A stretch of DNA of 64,000 bases, taken from positions 64,077,234 through 64,141,233 of the forward strand of contig OY726567.1 in NCBI GenBank assembly GCA_963383645.1, in the 5' to 3' direction. The number at the start of each line of letters is the position of its first letter. The first letter of the stretch is position 1. This document shows, piece by piece, positions 40,478-52,409 of the stretch. Made by a program: the position numbers and the translations under genes. Origin of the DNA: Muscardinus avellanarius (taxonomy: Eukaryota; Chordata; Mammalia; Rodentia; Gliridae). The notes under the pieces were generated by a model. That model was given only the letters and a program-made list of their open reading frames with translations. It was not told where the DNA came from and ran no database searches.

Positions 40478-42054
40478 TGTCTAAGTCAAATTCAAAAAGA
40501 AAGAGACACTTAACTAAGTTAGACAAAGAAACACAATTGGCTGTCAGCGCTCTCACTTGCCAGCAGCCCTTCCAAAACCAGAAAAGCAAATCAAACGGCC
40601 GAGAGCCCAAATGATGTCTCCTTTCCAGGAGACTCACCTGATCACACTGCTTGGCACCCAGATGGAACATCCCTTTACTATTTTTCAGCCAAGTTGGATG
40701 GAGGAGTTATGAGTCTAGGGGTGTGATTCCTCTGGGATGGGTTTTCCTAATGTGTCGGGTCTGCAAGTGTGCTGTATTAAGGAGGGGACTTCACCAGGTT
40801 GTTTCCTGGTGCCGTATGCCTCCACGGTGTCTCAGGCAAACCTGCCCTCTCCAGCAGAGGTAGGCTAGTCCGGAGTGCTGGGCGACCACCCCTTATGTGC
40901 ACTCCCCTGGTGGACTGTTAGATTTTAACTTTAACAGATGTCGTTGCTCAACTCCATCCAAGATCGGCTACTTTCTAACATAACAATTAATATCTATAAG
41001 ATAAATACCAAAAATATTTAGGCATATAAACTATCACTATTACTAAAAGAACAATTTCTAAATATAAAAGAACGATAATAAGTCACTCATAACAAGACAT
41101 TTACTTATTTTTACTAATGGTACCAATACTTTAATGTTGCAATTTTAATAACATACATCCTTTACTTTTATTTATTTCACACTCTTTATCTACATGGACC
41201 GGTCCTTTCACACTCACACACAGCTAGGATCCCACAGAGGGCACTGTTCCTCTAAAAAACACACAAGCTCTAGGAGCTCAGGCCATTGTCCAGGGCACTG
41301 GGAGTTTAACTTCCCTTCTTACAAAGTGATTTTAAATGCAAAAGAGGATTTTCTTTTCTCCCAAAGAGACTTTCACTAATAACAACACCAAAACAGACTA
41401 GACAGATAGACACTAATAATCGTCACGTTGCCGGCGACCTTTTCGGAATCAAAGAATAGATTTAGATGGCCAAAAGGACTCTCACTCCTTATCAGCACCC
41501 AGAAATTCAGACGGCCAAGAGGACTCTGCCCAGTCCTCTTCAGCACCCAGACGGCTAAGAGTGGGACTCTAACCCATGATCCTCAACCTCAGATGGCTGA
41601 GAGTGGGACTGTAACCCATGATCCTCAGCCTCAGATGGGATGTTTCTGAGTGTCCTTGGAGGTCCCCCAGACTTCCCGGGATGTCTCCCAGGGCAGCAGT
41701 TGGTTATCACAGACACGTCTGTCGTAACCCTCCCTTACCCCAGGTGGGACTCTAACCCATGATCCTGGAACCCAGGTGGGACTCTAACCCACAATCCGGG
41801 CGGGGAGTTCTGTGCCAGCAGGCACCACTGGCACAGACGACTGCAAATACCACAAACCTGCGCAGGCAACTGCAGATACCAGAAACTGAAAGCAAAAAGC
41901 AGAACCCGGCCCTGCCATGGCCAGCAACTACAGGAGAGGAAGGAGAAAGCCAAGATCAGAAATTAACATGGCCAGCAACAAGAGACAAACACAACAAACA
42001 GGTAAAAAAATCTTACCTCCAAGGGGTGTCTCGTGAAACTTGGGTGGTCGCTCT
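40478..42054 (-). other. Class I ERV leader with internal short repeats
   Basis: This is the untranslated region between primer-binding site and gag. It contains at least four copies of a unit around GTGGGACTCTAACCC (plus strand), near 41560, 41600, 41743 and 41775, two of them followed by CATGATCCTCA and CTCAGATGG. No long ORF has gag-like content here. The length is roughly three times a typical gammaretroviral leader. Confidence 0.6.
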
Positions 42055-42072
42055 ATCCCGGACGAGCCCCCA
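42055..42072 (-). promoter_or_regulatory. Retroviral primer-binding site, tRNA-Pro
   Basis: The minus strand reads TGGGGGCTCGTCCGGGAT, the exact 18-nt proline-tRNA primer-binding site used by murine leukaemia-type gammaretroviruses. A probable splice donor (GGAG/GTAAGA) follows near 42016. Confidence 0.93.
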
Positions 42073-42074
42073 AA

Positions 42075-42617
42075 TGAAAGACTCCCGCAGAGGGGAGACC
42101 CTCACTCAAGCCTCGGGATAGGCAACGCCCAAGAATACACACAAGAGACTTTTCTTGATGCAAGCGCAGGAAGTTTATTAAAGGGCCAGTGCACTGGGGC
42201 CACCTCGTAACTCACGCAGGAGCAGAGGAGAGCGACCCCCAGCAACTAAGGCAGCCGGTGTTTAAAGGAAAAAAACCACAAAGTAGGGGGAGATTACATG
42301 CATCAATGGAAAATTACAGATCCATTTCCAAAGTACAATTGCAGGTCAAACATTGGTCAACGCTAGGTGGACCCCATTTGTGGTCATCCGGTTCCTGGAA
42401 CAGGCTGAACTGAGGGGGGATCATCATTTCTTAAGGGTGTACTTTTCTTAAACTTAAGGTTTTGCAAGCCTGTATTTCTTAAGTTGCACCAAAAATTTTA
42501 CAAGCCTGTACTTTAAAATGAGGAACAGTAAAATTTCTCAAGTCTGGCACTTTTCAAACTGCAGCAGGGAATAAGGAACCATTTAATTTTCTTTTCTTTT
42601 TAAAATGGAGCCTTTCA
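42075..42617 (-). repeat. 5' LTR of the class I ERV
   Basis: The 543-bp LTR starts TGAAAG and ends CTTTCA, a perfect 6-bp inverted terminal repeat. AATAAA lies at about 42176-42181 on the minus strand, marking R. The 3' end is two bases from the primer-binding site. Read in this direction it would transcribe into the 16-finger array of gene 2. Confidence 0.87.
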
Positions 42618-43779
42618 CAATCTTTAAATTTGTAGAGTTTTTCTCCAGTGTGGATTCTTTGATATACTACAAGAGCTGAGCTTTTAGCAAAAGATTTATC
42701 AAATTCTTTACATTTGTAGCATTTCTCTTTTGTGTGGATTCTTTGATGCTCTAGAAGAACTGAGTTGCAAGTAAAGGACTTACCATATTTTTTATATTTG
42801 TTGTGTTTTCCTCTTGTTTGGATTTTCTGATGCACTTCAAGATGTGAGGTATAAGCAAAAGAGAGACTAACCTCTTTACGCTTATACTGTATCTTTGCTG
42901 TATGAGATCTCAAATGTTCATCAAGATCAGAGAAGTGAGCAAAATACTTACTGTATTCTCTGCCACTGTGTAGGGTCTCTCCTTTGTCGTCTACCTGATG
43001 TTGAGTAACCTGTGACAACAGAATAAAATATTTATTACATCTCTTACATTTGCATGGTCCTCCATTAATGTTTGTCATATTATGTTTACATAGGTTTGAT
43101 GATTCTTCAGATGTTGTCCTATGTTTATTCCCCTCATTTCTGTTGGATTTTCTCAGTATTAGTTCTTTTCTGCTCCATACATGTTGTGGACAGTTTAAAC
43201 CTTTTGCCACATTTGCTGTGTTTGTAAGAATGCTCCTTAATTCTTATGCATATTAATGGATGGAAATTGATCAATAATGTCCTCATATTTTTCTCTTTTG
43301 CCATGGTTCTCTGAAACATGGGTTCTCTGAAGTTTGTCAATATTTGACTCAAACTTAGCATTTTTTCCATGATTTGCTGATTTGATAAGTTATTTCTCCA
43401 ATTATAGTCCCTGGATGATTATTTTGGAAAGGGCCCTCATTAAAGACCTTTCCTGTTTCATTGTCCATGTTAGTAATTTCATCATTTCTCATATTCTGAT
43501 AGCTTGGATTCTACAATGGTTCTGAATGTCTATATAAATTGCATATATTATTATGAAGTAGAGTTACTTGTTGATTGAGCAATAATAAACTTTTGGTGAG
43601 TGATGCTCTGTATGCTTCAGATTTAGTTTTTTCCCCTATATTTTTGAATATCTTGTCTTGTGAAAAGTTTGAATGAAATTTTAATCCAAGGCTATATTCA
43701 GAATTATTTAAATGTAACATGTCTGTAATCATCACCTTCCCAATACAGAAGGAGAAATAATACAGAGGAACTTGCCCTT
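42618..43779 (-). pseudogene. Gene 2 finger exon, 5' part (spacer and degenerate fingers)
   Basis: The probable acceptor is TGTTTCCAG before 43779, in phase with KRAB B. The spacer reads through ...SNFSQDKIFKNIGEKTKSEA... to a stop near 43511. Degenerate fingers follow in two different frames: one with YKHSKCGKRF, then others such as CKRCNKYFILLSQVTQHQ and YKCKEFDKSFAKSSALVVYQ, several missing Cys or His ligands. The last finger is cut after its second Cys position at 42618 by the viral LTR. Confidence 0.75.
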
Positions 43780-43789
43780 CTGGAAACAT

Positions 43790-44527
43790 GAATAAAATAT
43801 AAATAAGGGTGGCTTGTGTATGCGTATAAACAATTTTCTATTCAAATATATAATGGGATTATTCATCAGACAAACTCTCCTAAAAATCTTCCCATTAAGA
43901 ACCAAATTTCAAAATTTAGCATTTCAAAGCTACATCATTTGAATGTGTTTTTGAACCCTCCAATGGAAAATCATATTGATTCCACATGTGCAAAGCCGGT
44001 AACTGGCTTCATAATTCCTTTACTCCTTCTGGCTGCAACTCAATAGCTTCCTTTTCTTTTTCTGGTAGAAGCAGCCTATGATTTGGGGGGCAAGAAGAAT
44101 GTGGAGAAGTGAGGGCTAATGATATATGTAATTCACTCTGGACTGTGGGGGATATTAAAAATTATGTAAACCTTTACTTCACAGGATTTAGCTCCTACAG
44201 AGAAAAAAAAAGTCTTCCTGACATAAGGGATTAGCACACAGCTATATAAAAAATTAAATGTTTTTGTCCTGTTAAAAAAATAAAAATAAAAATAAAAAAT
44301 AAATGTAACATGTCACATATTTTAAATTTTTTTCCAAGTAGAGCCATGTTTTAAAAACTGACATGCACAAACCTGATGTAAAGAAGTGCCTAGATTTACA
44401 AATGTAACTGGCATTAAATCATTTCTGTGAGATGTTTGGGTATAATGTGCACACTGGTTATATTCAGCATAGCACACTCTCTGTCCTTCCTACTTATCCA
44501 TACTCTTATCCACACTCTCTGTCCTTC
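43790..44527. other. Gene 2 intronic DNA, nothing recognised
   Basis: No domain, repeat or conserved exon seen. A short duplicated phrase (CTCTCTGTCCTTCCTAC) occurs near 44478 and 44515. Confidence 0.35.
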
Positions 44528-44560
44528 CTACATATCCCTCATGGGCTGGTCTTTACTTAC

Positions 44561-44656
44561 ATGTAAATACCTACAGTCATGATTTCTATATCTTTCAGTT
44601 TTTACTTCCTGGAATAAATCTTGTTTTTTCTCCTCTGATAAATGTCTTTCGGTATA
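44561..44656 (-). other. Orphan 96-bp exon-like segment, KRAB-related wording
   Basis: A TCTTTTCAG acceptor and GTAAGT donor on the minus strand flank exactly 96 bp. Read from its first base it encodes TERHLSEEKKQDLFQEVKTE followed by RYRNHDCRYLH with no stop, faintly like the second half of a KRAB A box (LxxEVxxExYRNH). In the phase needed by the flanking KRAB B and finger exons it would meet a TGA after about 20 codons. It could be an alternative exon or a relic of a duplicated KRAB exon. Confidence 0.4.
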
Positions 44657-44777
44657 CTGAAAAGACACAACTGGAAGAAATAAGAAAAAATAATAATTTA
44701 TCTTGCTTATTGAATTCACATAACACTTTTTACAAAGTAATACATAAAATGCTGCTATACTGAGAGCATTCAAAATT

Positions 44778-45190
44778 GCAGAATGTTGGGCATGGATGCC
44801 AAGCCTGTAATTTCAGTACTTGGGAGATTGAGACAGGAAGAGATGGAGGTTCAAGGTCAGCCTCAACAACTTAGCATGACACACAGCAATTTAGCAAAAC
44901 ACCTATTTCTCTTTTTTTGGTGGTGCTGGGGTTCCTGGAAGCCCTTGTACCTCTGGTCTACACTTCCAGACCTATTTTATACTTTTTTATTTTTGGAAAC
45001 AGGGTCTCTTAAGCCAGCCAGGCTGGCTTCGAACCAGCGCGATCCTCCTGTCTCTGCCTCCCAAGTGTGGAGATTACAAGCGTGCGCCACCACACCTGGC
45101 CAAAACACCTATTTCAAAGGAAAAAATAAACAGGACTATGGATGTGATTCAGGTTATATGCCTCTAGGTTTAATTCCTAGTATCTCATAC
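44778..45190 (+). repeat. B1-dID SINE split by a younger antisense SINE
   Basis: The outer plus-strand SINE is interrupted by an antisense SINE at about 44912-45101, with a 14-bp duplication AAAACACCTATTTC (44898-44911 and 45102-45115). Confidence 0.87.
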
Positions 45191-45229
45191 AAACAAATGA
45201 AGAATTCAATCCTCCATTTTCCCTAAATA

Positions 45230-45840
45230 CACAAATAAAAATATTTACACAAAATGAAGACCCTTCCTAAAAACATATTGGTAGGCTCCAACTGACTATA
45301 TAGGAGCTGTTAGACTTTAGTTAATAAGGCATGAGGCCAATCCCTAGATTTTATGATAGGTGGCTCTTTGATTATGTATTTATTTTTTATTGAAGATAAA
45401 ACTATTTTTATTTTCTATGTATATCTTGATATTTTCTAGCAAATGTTTCTTAATTTCTAAATCTATTTAAGTGATATTCACAATACATCACACAGAATTT
45501 CAATATTGCCATGACTTCCATTTATTAAAAAAATTTGAAGATTATAATATTGTGGTAACTATTGTAAAACGCATATCCACAAATTATTCCTACAATCAAG
45601 TTGAGATATTTTGATAATTCTTTCAAAATCTTCCAACCTCTCAGCACCTTCAGCTTATGGTAACTATCATTGTATCCTACTTATATAATATCAACATTTA
45701 ACTTTTTACATCATAAGAGAGATCTTATTAGTATCCGGATTATTTTCTAAACATTGTTCATGCCTGTTTATCTATATTGTCACAAATTTCTTTCTTGAAA
45801 ACTGAATGCATAATATTATAGATATATGGAGACTAAAATA
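45230..45840. other. Gene 2 intronic DNA, nothing recognised
   Basis: AT-rich; no ORF or repeat family recognised. Confidence 0.35.
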
Positions 45841-45847
45841 TGTTTTG

Positions 45848-46029
45848 GCCGGGCATGGTGGCGCACACTTGTAATCCCCGTGCTCGGGAGGCAGAGACAG
45901 GAGGATCGCGCAGGTTCGAAGCCAGCCACGCTGGCTTAAGAGACCCTGTTTCCACATAAAAAGTATAAAAATAGGTCTGGGAGTGTAGCCCGTGGGAGTG
46001 TAGGTGTAGGCAGAGGTAGAAGGGATTTC

Positions 46030-46045
<16 letters not shown>
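45848..46045 (+). repeat. B1-dID SINE
   Basis: Young-looking copy starting GGCCGGGCATGGTGGCGCAC; its tail expands into the compound microsatellite. Confidence 0.87.
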
Positions 46046-46154
<109 letters not shown>

Positions 46155-46187
46155 GATGTGCATGTCTGCATCTTAACAGTTATTCTT

Positions 46188-46383
46188 TTTTTTTTTTTTT
46201 TGGTGGTGGTACTAGGTATGGAACCCTTCTACCTTTGGGTTACATTCCCAGACCTATTTTATATTTTTTTATTTGGAAACAGGGTCTCTTAATCCAGCAA
46301 GGCTGGCTTTGAACCTGCGTGATTCTCCTATCTCTGCCTCCGAAGCACAGAGATTACAAGCATGTGCTACCACAACCAGCTTC
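46188..46383 (-). repeat. B1-dID SINE with 13-bp duplication
   Basis: AACAGTTATTCTT at 46175-46187 and 46384-46396 flanks an antisense copy. Confidence 0.87.
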
Positions 46384-46459
46384 AACAGTTATTCTTTCTT
46401 ACTTGATAGATACTTAGTTTTGTAGTTGTTGTTGTTGTTTTGTTTTGTTTTGTTTTGTT

Positions 46460-46665
46460 TGCAGGTCTGGGGACAGAACCCAGGGGCATTTGACCTCCAA
46501 GCTGCACACCCTCCCCTATTTTTTATTCTTTATTTTGAAACAGGGTCTCACTAAGTTGTGGGCAGCCTCACTAAGTAGCTGAGGCTGTACGCGAACTGCA
46601 ATCCTCTGGTCTCAGCCTCCCGAATGCTGGGATTAAAAGTGTGTGCCATGGCCAGTTTGATAGAC
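46460..46665 (-). repeat. B1-dID SINE
   Basis: Antisense dimer after a (TTTTG)n tract. Confidence 0.82.
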
Positions 46666-46734
46666 ACTTAGGTTGACTGCATAACTGTGGAGTTAATGTG
46701 GGGTTTTTGGTAAAAATTGCATCAACTATTATGT

Positions 46735-46935
46735 GGCCATGGTGACACACTGTTGTAATCCCAATATTGTTGGGGATGAAACAGGAGGATCGCAGATTCA
46801 CAGATAGTCTCCAAAAGTACTGAGACTCTCTTCAACCCAGTGAAACCCTGTTACAAAATAAAAATAATATAGAACTGGAGATATATCTCAGTTGTTGAAT
46901 GTGCTTCACATCCATCCTCAGTACTACAAAAAAAG
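46735..46935 (+). repeat. B1-dID SINE
   Basis: Diverged dimer ending CAGTACTACAAAAAAAG. Confidence 0.75.
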
Positions 46936-47731
46936 AAAAAGAATTTAATCAACTGTTTATTAATGAACTTCTTTTGAACTAGCACAATTTATGTTTGTTA
47001 TAAAAGGTTGAATTAGGATCCAGAGGAAGATGGCAACCGAATAAAACAGCTTCTATCAGCACTGTGACACTCGATCTCCATAGAGGCAAAAATAATGCCT
47101 TACAAAGTCAGAAAATAGTAACAATTGAGAAATAAAAGCTATAAATAAAAGAGACTGAAAAAAGAAAAATAGAACAACCAGAGAAGCAAAAAAGAAAGCA
47201 GCCCACCACGGTGGTGGCCGCCACGCAAATGCCACCATGCCTCATAGAACCAGACTCCAGGGAAGATAAGGAAAGGAGCTAAAGCGACCAGTTGCAGTCC
47301 AGGAGGATGTAATTCAGCAGGTCTTTCAACACGAAGATGAGCTAAAAGTTTCAGCAGCCAAGCCCATCATCATCTCCAGGGATTCATAGCAGAGCTCAAA
47401 CCAGAGTGGAGATATGCCAGCCACTCTGCTGCAGGCGTGGCACTAATGCCATATTGCCAGCAAGCCAGTAAGTTAACCATGCCTACAAAAGCTCTAGCTG
47501 AGCGCTACTACAATCGTAAGTGAAATGGCGGCCCCTACAGGAGAAATCCCAGCTGTGTACCCTCAGGGATACAACATAAGCTCTCTGGGTCTGAGTTCTA
47601 GTAGTTCAAGGCAGAGCAGGAATAGGGGTGGCAGAAATTACTACACTCTAATCTTGACCTTGAATATACCAGCTGACACCTAGAGACTGAAATAAATCTA
47701 CTAAAAGCAACAGTTACAAACTTCTGAAATC

Positions 47732-47944
47732 ATGGAAAAGAGGAGCAACAACAGAGCAATGAGCTCCTACAACTCCACAATAACAGAACCTGATAACAGG
47801 AATGCAGGATTTCCAGAAGATCAAACTGGGAATATAACTGTAGAAATAATTCAGGATTTTAGAAAAGAATTTAGAGAGAGTCTAAAAGAAATAAAGGATG
47901 CAATATTTGAAGCAAAGGCATCAATTCAAACTATAAACAAATGA
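47732..47944 (+). pseudogene. Truncated L1 ORF1 fragment
   Basis: The N terminus of ORF1 with the start of the coiled coil (EDQTGNITVEIIQDFRKEFR) stops at codon 71, and the rest is deleted near 47995. Confidence 0.8.
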
Positions 47945-47997
47945 TTAGACCACACGGAGAATAGAATCTCGCTCCTAGATGATCATTCAAAAACTGA

Positions 47998-48123
47998 ACG
48001 CAACTTAGTGAGACCCTGTTTCCAAATAAAATATAAAAAAGATCTGGGAGTATAGCTCGGAGTTAGACAGCCTCTGGGTTCCACCCCAGTACCACCACCA
48101 AAAAAAAAAAAAAAAAAAAAAAA
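47998..48123 (+). repeat. B1-dID SINE, 5' truncated, at an L1 deletion junction
   Basis: Begins within the left half (CTTAGTGAGACCCTGTTTCC) and ends in a long A tail directly against L1 ORF2 sequence. Confidence 0.85.
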
Positions 48124-49580
48124 TCAGAAGCTTTTCTGTACACCAAACATAAATCCACTGAAAAAGAAATTCAGAAAATACTTCCACTAAGGATTACCCA
48201 CAAAAAAATAAAATACTTAGGAATAAACTTAACCAAGGAGGTAAAAGATCTCTACAAAAAAAATTATAAAACATTGAAAAAAGAAATTGAAGAGCTTAGA
48301 AGATAGAAAGATCTTCTATGTTCATGGATAGGCAGAATAAATATTATCAAAATGACCATCCTTCCAAAAGATTCGACACAATGCCCATTAAACTACCAAG
48401 ATCATTCCTCACAGACATAGAAAAATCAGTCCTTAAATTTATTTGGAATAACAAAAGGCCCCGAATAGCCAAAGGAGTTCTCAGCAACAAAAATCATGCA
48501 GGAAGAATCACAATACCTGACTCTAAATTATACTACAAAGCCATTGTAATAAAACCAGCATGGCACTGGCACAAAAAACGATACATAGACAAATGGAGCA
48601 GAATAGAAGACCCAGCAACAAGTTCATACACTTTCAGCCAATTGACTTTTGACAAAGGGGCCACTGGAAAAAAGATAGGCTCTTCAACAAATGGTGTTAG
48701 CAAAACTGGTTAACCATATGCAGAAAATTGGAAATTAATCCCACTTTCTAACCCTGCACAAGAGTCAATTCAAGATGGAATAAAGACTTGGAAATTAGGC
48801 AAGAGAGCTTAAGGCTCCTCTAAGAGGGCATAGGTCCAACACTGCAACACATAGACACAAATAAAAACTTTCTCAACAAGACCCCAAAGGCACAACAAAC
48901 CAAAAGGCAAATCAATGTGTGGGATTGCATGAAATTGAAGAGCTTCTGTTCAGCAATGGAAACTGTCAGGAACGTCAATCGAGAGCCAACAGAATGGGAG
49001 AAGATTTTTGCCACCTACACCTCCAATAGAGGACTAATATCTAGAATATATAGAGAACTCAAGAAACTCAACACTAAAAAACGTTCATCCAATCAAAAAA
49101 TGGGCATGTGAACTAAACAGACACTTCAAGAAAGAAGAAATTCAAATGGACAATAAATACATGAAAAATGCTCAACATAATTGGCAATCAAGAGATGCAA
49201 ATCAAAACTACCCTGAGATTTCACCTAACTCCAACTAGAATGGCAATCATTCAAAACACAAACAATAACAAATGCTGGTGAGGATGTGGAGTAGTGGGAA
49301 TTCTAAAACATTGCTGGTGGGATTGCCAATTAGTGCAACCACTTTGGAAAACAGTATGGAGAATCCTCAGAAGAATTGAAACAAATCTCCCATTTGACCC
49401 AGCAATACCACTTCTGGGTATCTACCTAAAAGAAAGCAAACCAAACTATCAAACTAATGCATGTGTATCTATGTTCATAGCTGCACAATTCACCATAGCC
49501 AAACTGTGGAACCTGCCAAGATGTCCATCAACAGATGAATGGATTACTAAACTGTGGGATATGTACACAATGGAATTTTA
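48124..49580 (+). pseudogene. L1 ORF2 C-terminal fragment
   Basis: Covers the region after the RT active site: thumb/connection text ([20 protein letters not shown]) and the C-terminal domain ([28 protein letters not shown]). Several frameshifts and stops are present. Confidence 0.85.
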
Positions 49581-50051
49581 GCCATTAAAAAAAATTCAGC
49601 CACTAAAAAATACAATTGCGTTATTTTCAGGGAAATGGATGGATCTTGAGGACGTTATGCTAAGCAAGATTAGTCAGTTGAAAAAGTAAGGAATCAGATG
49701 CTTTCCCTAATATGTGAAAGCTAGGGTGAATGGGGTCATAGGAGGAACTCCAGATGAAAAAGGAGATCCTACAGAGGATCAAATAAGGCAATCAACTGTG
49801 GGGATGGGAGGTGGGGAGAGGGAAACTCTTTAAAGCGCATGATGTATTTATTCATATCAAAGTCGAAGTCAACCACTAAACCAAGCATGGGAGGGAGGGG
49901 TGGGGAGGAAGGGAGGTGGGGACTGGGTGGGGGCTGGCTGAGTGATGTGTGCATTTATGTCTACACAAGTTTTTTACCCCATTATGATGTATAAATACAA
50001 TGCACTAATAAAAAAAAGAAAAAAGAAAGAAAAAAAGAAAAGGTTGAATTA

Positions 50052-50580
50052 CTGATATTGTATATATAAATTAAATCATCCTGAGTTGTTTTTCTTTCAT
50101 TCTCCCCTAAATCTACATCTACTCCCTATATGTTCACTTGTGCATGTCATTCACCCATTATCTCTATTTCCTCTGTCCTTCTAATTCTCCATTTTTATTC
50201 TACTGCTTTATTTTATTGCATATATATTCAATATTTCATTAAGTATTTGGCTTATTTTTTATCATATTGCAGTCCCATTTTCTTTTAAAAGTATGTTGAA
50301 GATCATTAATATTAATACCTATAATGTATGTTAATATATTTTGCTTCTAAATGTCCAGTGTCCTTTCTTCTCCCACAGCAGATACTATGACTATTTAATA
50401 TGGTCCTGCTTACTGTGTTGAATATTTTAGTTGCAAAAATTGGATACTGTGAGGATAATATATAATTCTGTCCCAATTATTTTTCTCACAAAGCATTATA
50501 AACAGATGACCAGAGAAACCTCATACAAAAAGAAAATAGAAAATCCAAAATAGACATAAGAAAAAAGACCAACAAACCAG
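50052..50580. other. Gene 2 intronic DNA, nothing recognised
   Basis: AT-rich, T/C-rich stretches; no gene or clear repeat. Confidence 0.35.
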
Positions 50581-50584
50581 CAGG

Positions 50585-50790
50585 GGTGGCACACATTTCT
50601 AATCCCAGTACTTGAGAGACTGAGACAGGAGGATCTGGGTTTGTGGATTCTCATATATATACTTAGTGAGGCCCTTTTAAACTCAGTGAGACCCTGTTTC
50701 AAAATAAAGAATAAAAAATAGGGCTGGGGTGAGCTCAAAGGTAGAACACCTAAGTCCAACCCCAGTACTCCAAAAAAAAAAAAAAAAAAG
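50585..50790 (+). repeat. B1-dID SINE
   Basis: Dimer with an A18 tail. Confidence 0.82.
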
Positions 50791-51143
50791 ATGAACAAGA
50801 CAAAAAGAAATACTCACAACCCCATAACAGTGAAGTCTATGAATGCAGATGTGTTGAAAAAACAAAGAGTAGAAAACAGAAGTTGGATTATTAATGTGAT
50901 TTAAGGTCTAAAAGAAGATCTAAGCAGGGAACTTAGAAAGAATACACAGGATGTTAAAGAATAAGTGCATAAGGAAATTGAAATTTTACAAACACCATGT
51001 AAAAAATTTTAATGGAATGATATATTCAATAAACAATGGAAAATGGAAAATAGATCCACAGTTATAGTAAGCAGAGTATATATATTGAACACAGTTAGTA
51101 TTAAATAAAAGACAAGACACTAGGATCATATTCAATAAATCAG

Positions 51144-51332
51144 CCGGGCTTGGTGGTGCACACTTGTAATTCCCGCACTTGGGAGGCGGAGACAGGAGCA
51201 TTGCATGGGTTTGAAGCCAACCTCGCTGGCTTAAGAGACCCTGTTTCCAAATTAAATATAAAAAATAGGTCTGGGAGTGTAGCACAGAGGTAGAAGGGTT
51301 CCATCCCCAGTACCACAAAAATATAATAAATA
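51144..51332 (+). repeat. B1-dID SINE with 16-bp duplication
   Basis: ATATTCAATAAATCAG at 51128-51143 and 51333-51348 flanks a young-looking copy. Confidence 0.9.
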
Positions 51333-51603
51333 ATATTCAATAAATCAGAGTAAATATCAAGAGAACAAAGCTAAGAAAAATTGGAAATCAGGAAAAGGTG
51401 GTGATATAAACCAGTGTCATAAAGAACCTCTTCAGAAAGAGTATCAAATAAATTTCTGAACATGAAAAACAAAATGCATATTTATGTACATGCCACAATC
51501 AGAACAAAAATCTAAGATAAAGTAAGATATTCCCCATGCCACATTATATTCAAAATAATTATCAGAGATGTCAAGAGTGGAATATTAAATGTATCAAGCA
51601 TCA

Positions 51604-51790
51604 AGGCATGGTGGTGCACACCTGTAATCCCAATAGTTCAAATGCTAAGACAGAAAGATCATAGGGAATCTGAGGCCAGTCTCAGAAACTAACCGAGATC
51701 CTATTTCAAAATAAATCATGAAAAGTGACGGGTGTGTAGGTGAGAGGTAGAATGCTTAGGGTTCATTCCACAGAACCACCAGTAAATAAA
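51604..51790 (+). repeat. B1-dID SINE
   Basis: Dimer with some decay. Confidence 0.78.
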
Positions 51791-52409
51791 CAAATGAATA
51801 TGCAACAAAATAAACAAAATAAATATAAAAAAGGCATCACAAGAAAAGGCCAGGTCACAAAATAGATAAACCTATAACAATCAGTCAAGACTTCTCAATC
51901 CAAACTCTCATATTTTGTATTGCAAGCATTAAAAGAAATCAAATAACAACCAGGATTGCTATAGCCTGTCCTTGCCTCTCAAGTACTGAGATTAGAGATG
52001 CCGGGACCTAAACATAATTATTTATATGATACTAGAGAAAATTCTTTATTTGGTTATAATATACTACAATTTTTTCATGTAGAAGCCTCCTGAATTATGT
52101 GCAGATTTTCTCAAGTCCCAAAATGCAAAAGAAGAACCTTGCTGGCTGTCATAGCTGAAGGCCAGAATTTTAGCTGTCACTGAGAATATGCTAAGAGGTC
52201 ATGGTAGATAAAGGAGGTGTCCTAATATATTTAAGAGAAAGATTACAAGATGGAAGACAATGTCCCACTGTGATAGGACATTAATCAAAACTACATTTCT
52301 CACAAACCATTCCCAAAGAATGGAGCTTGGCAAAGCACAATTTCACTGGTGACTTTTTTCTTGATTTGTTCCTCTCACTTGGGTTCTATGTTCATTAAGT
52401 TCTACCTAC

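Larger units (their letters stand above)
40147..42617 (-). mobile_element. Class I (gammaretrovirus-type) ERV, 5' LTR to partial gag
   Basis: Order on the minus strand: LTR, proline-tRNA primer-binding site, about 1.6 kb leader, then the start of a gag matrix reading frame that stops abruptly at 40147. Everything downstream of matrix, including pol, env and the 3' LTR, is absent. It lies inside a zinc finger of gene 2 in the same transcriptional orientation. No 4-bp target duplication is visible. It is defective. Confidence 0.88.
47016..50037 (+). mobile_element. Internally deleted L1 with 14-bp target duplication
   Basis: AAAAGGTTGAATTA occurs at 47002-47015 and 50038-50051. The element starts with a 5'UTR resembling the others (GAGGAAGATGGCAACC), carries an ORF1 start (47732-47944, MEKRSNNRAMSS), then jumps across a truncated SINE (47998-48123) to the ORF2 C-terminal third (about 48124-49580) and a 3'UTR ending AATGCACTAATAAAAAAA. 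The C-terminal Cys motif is interrupted by TGA (CW-stop-GCG). Defective. Confidence 0.87.
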
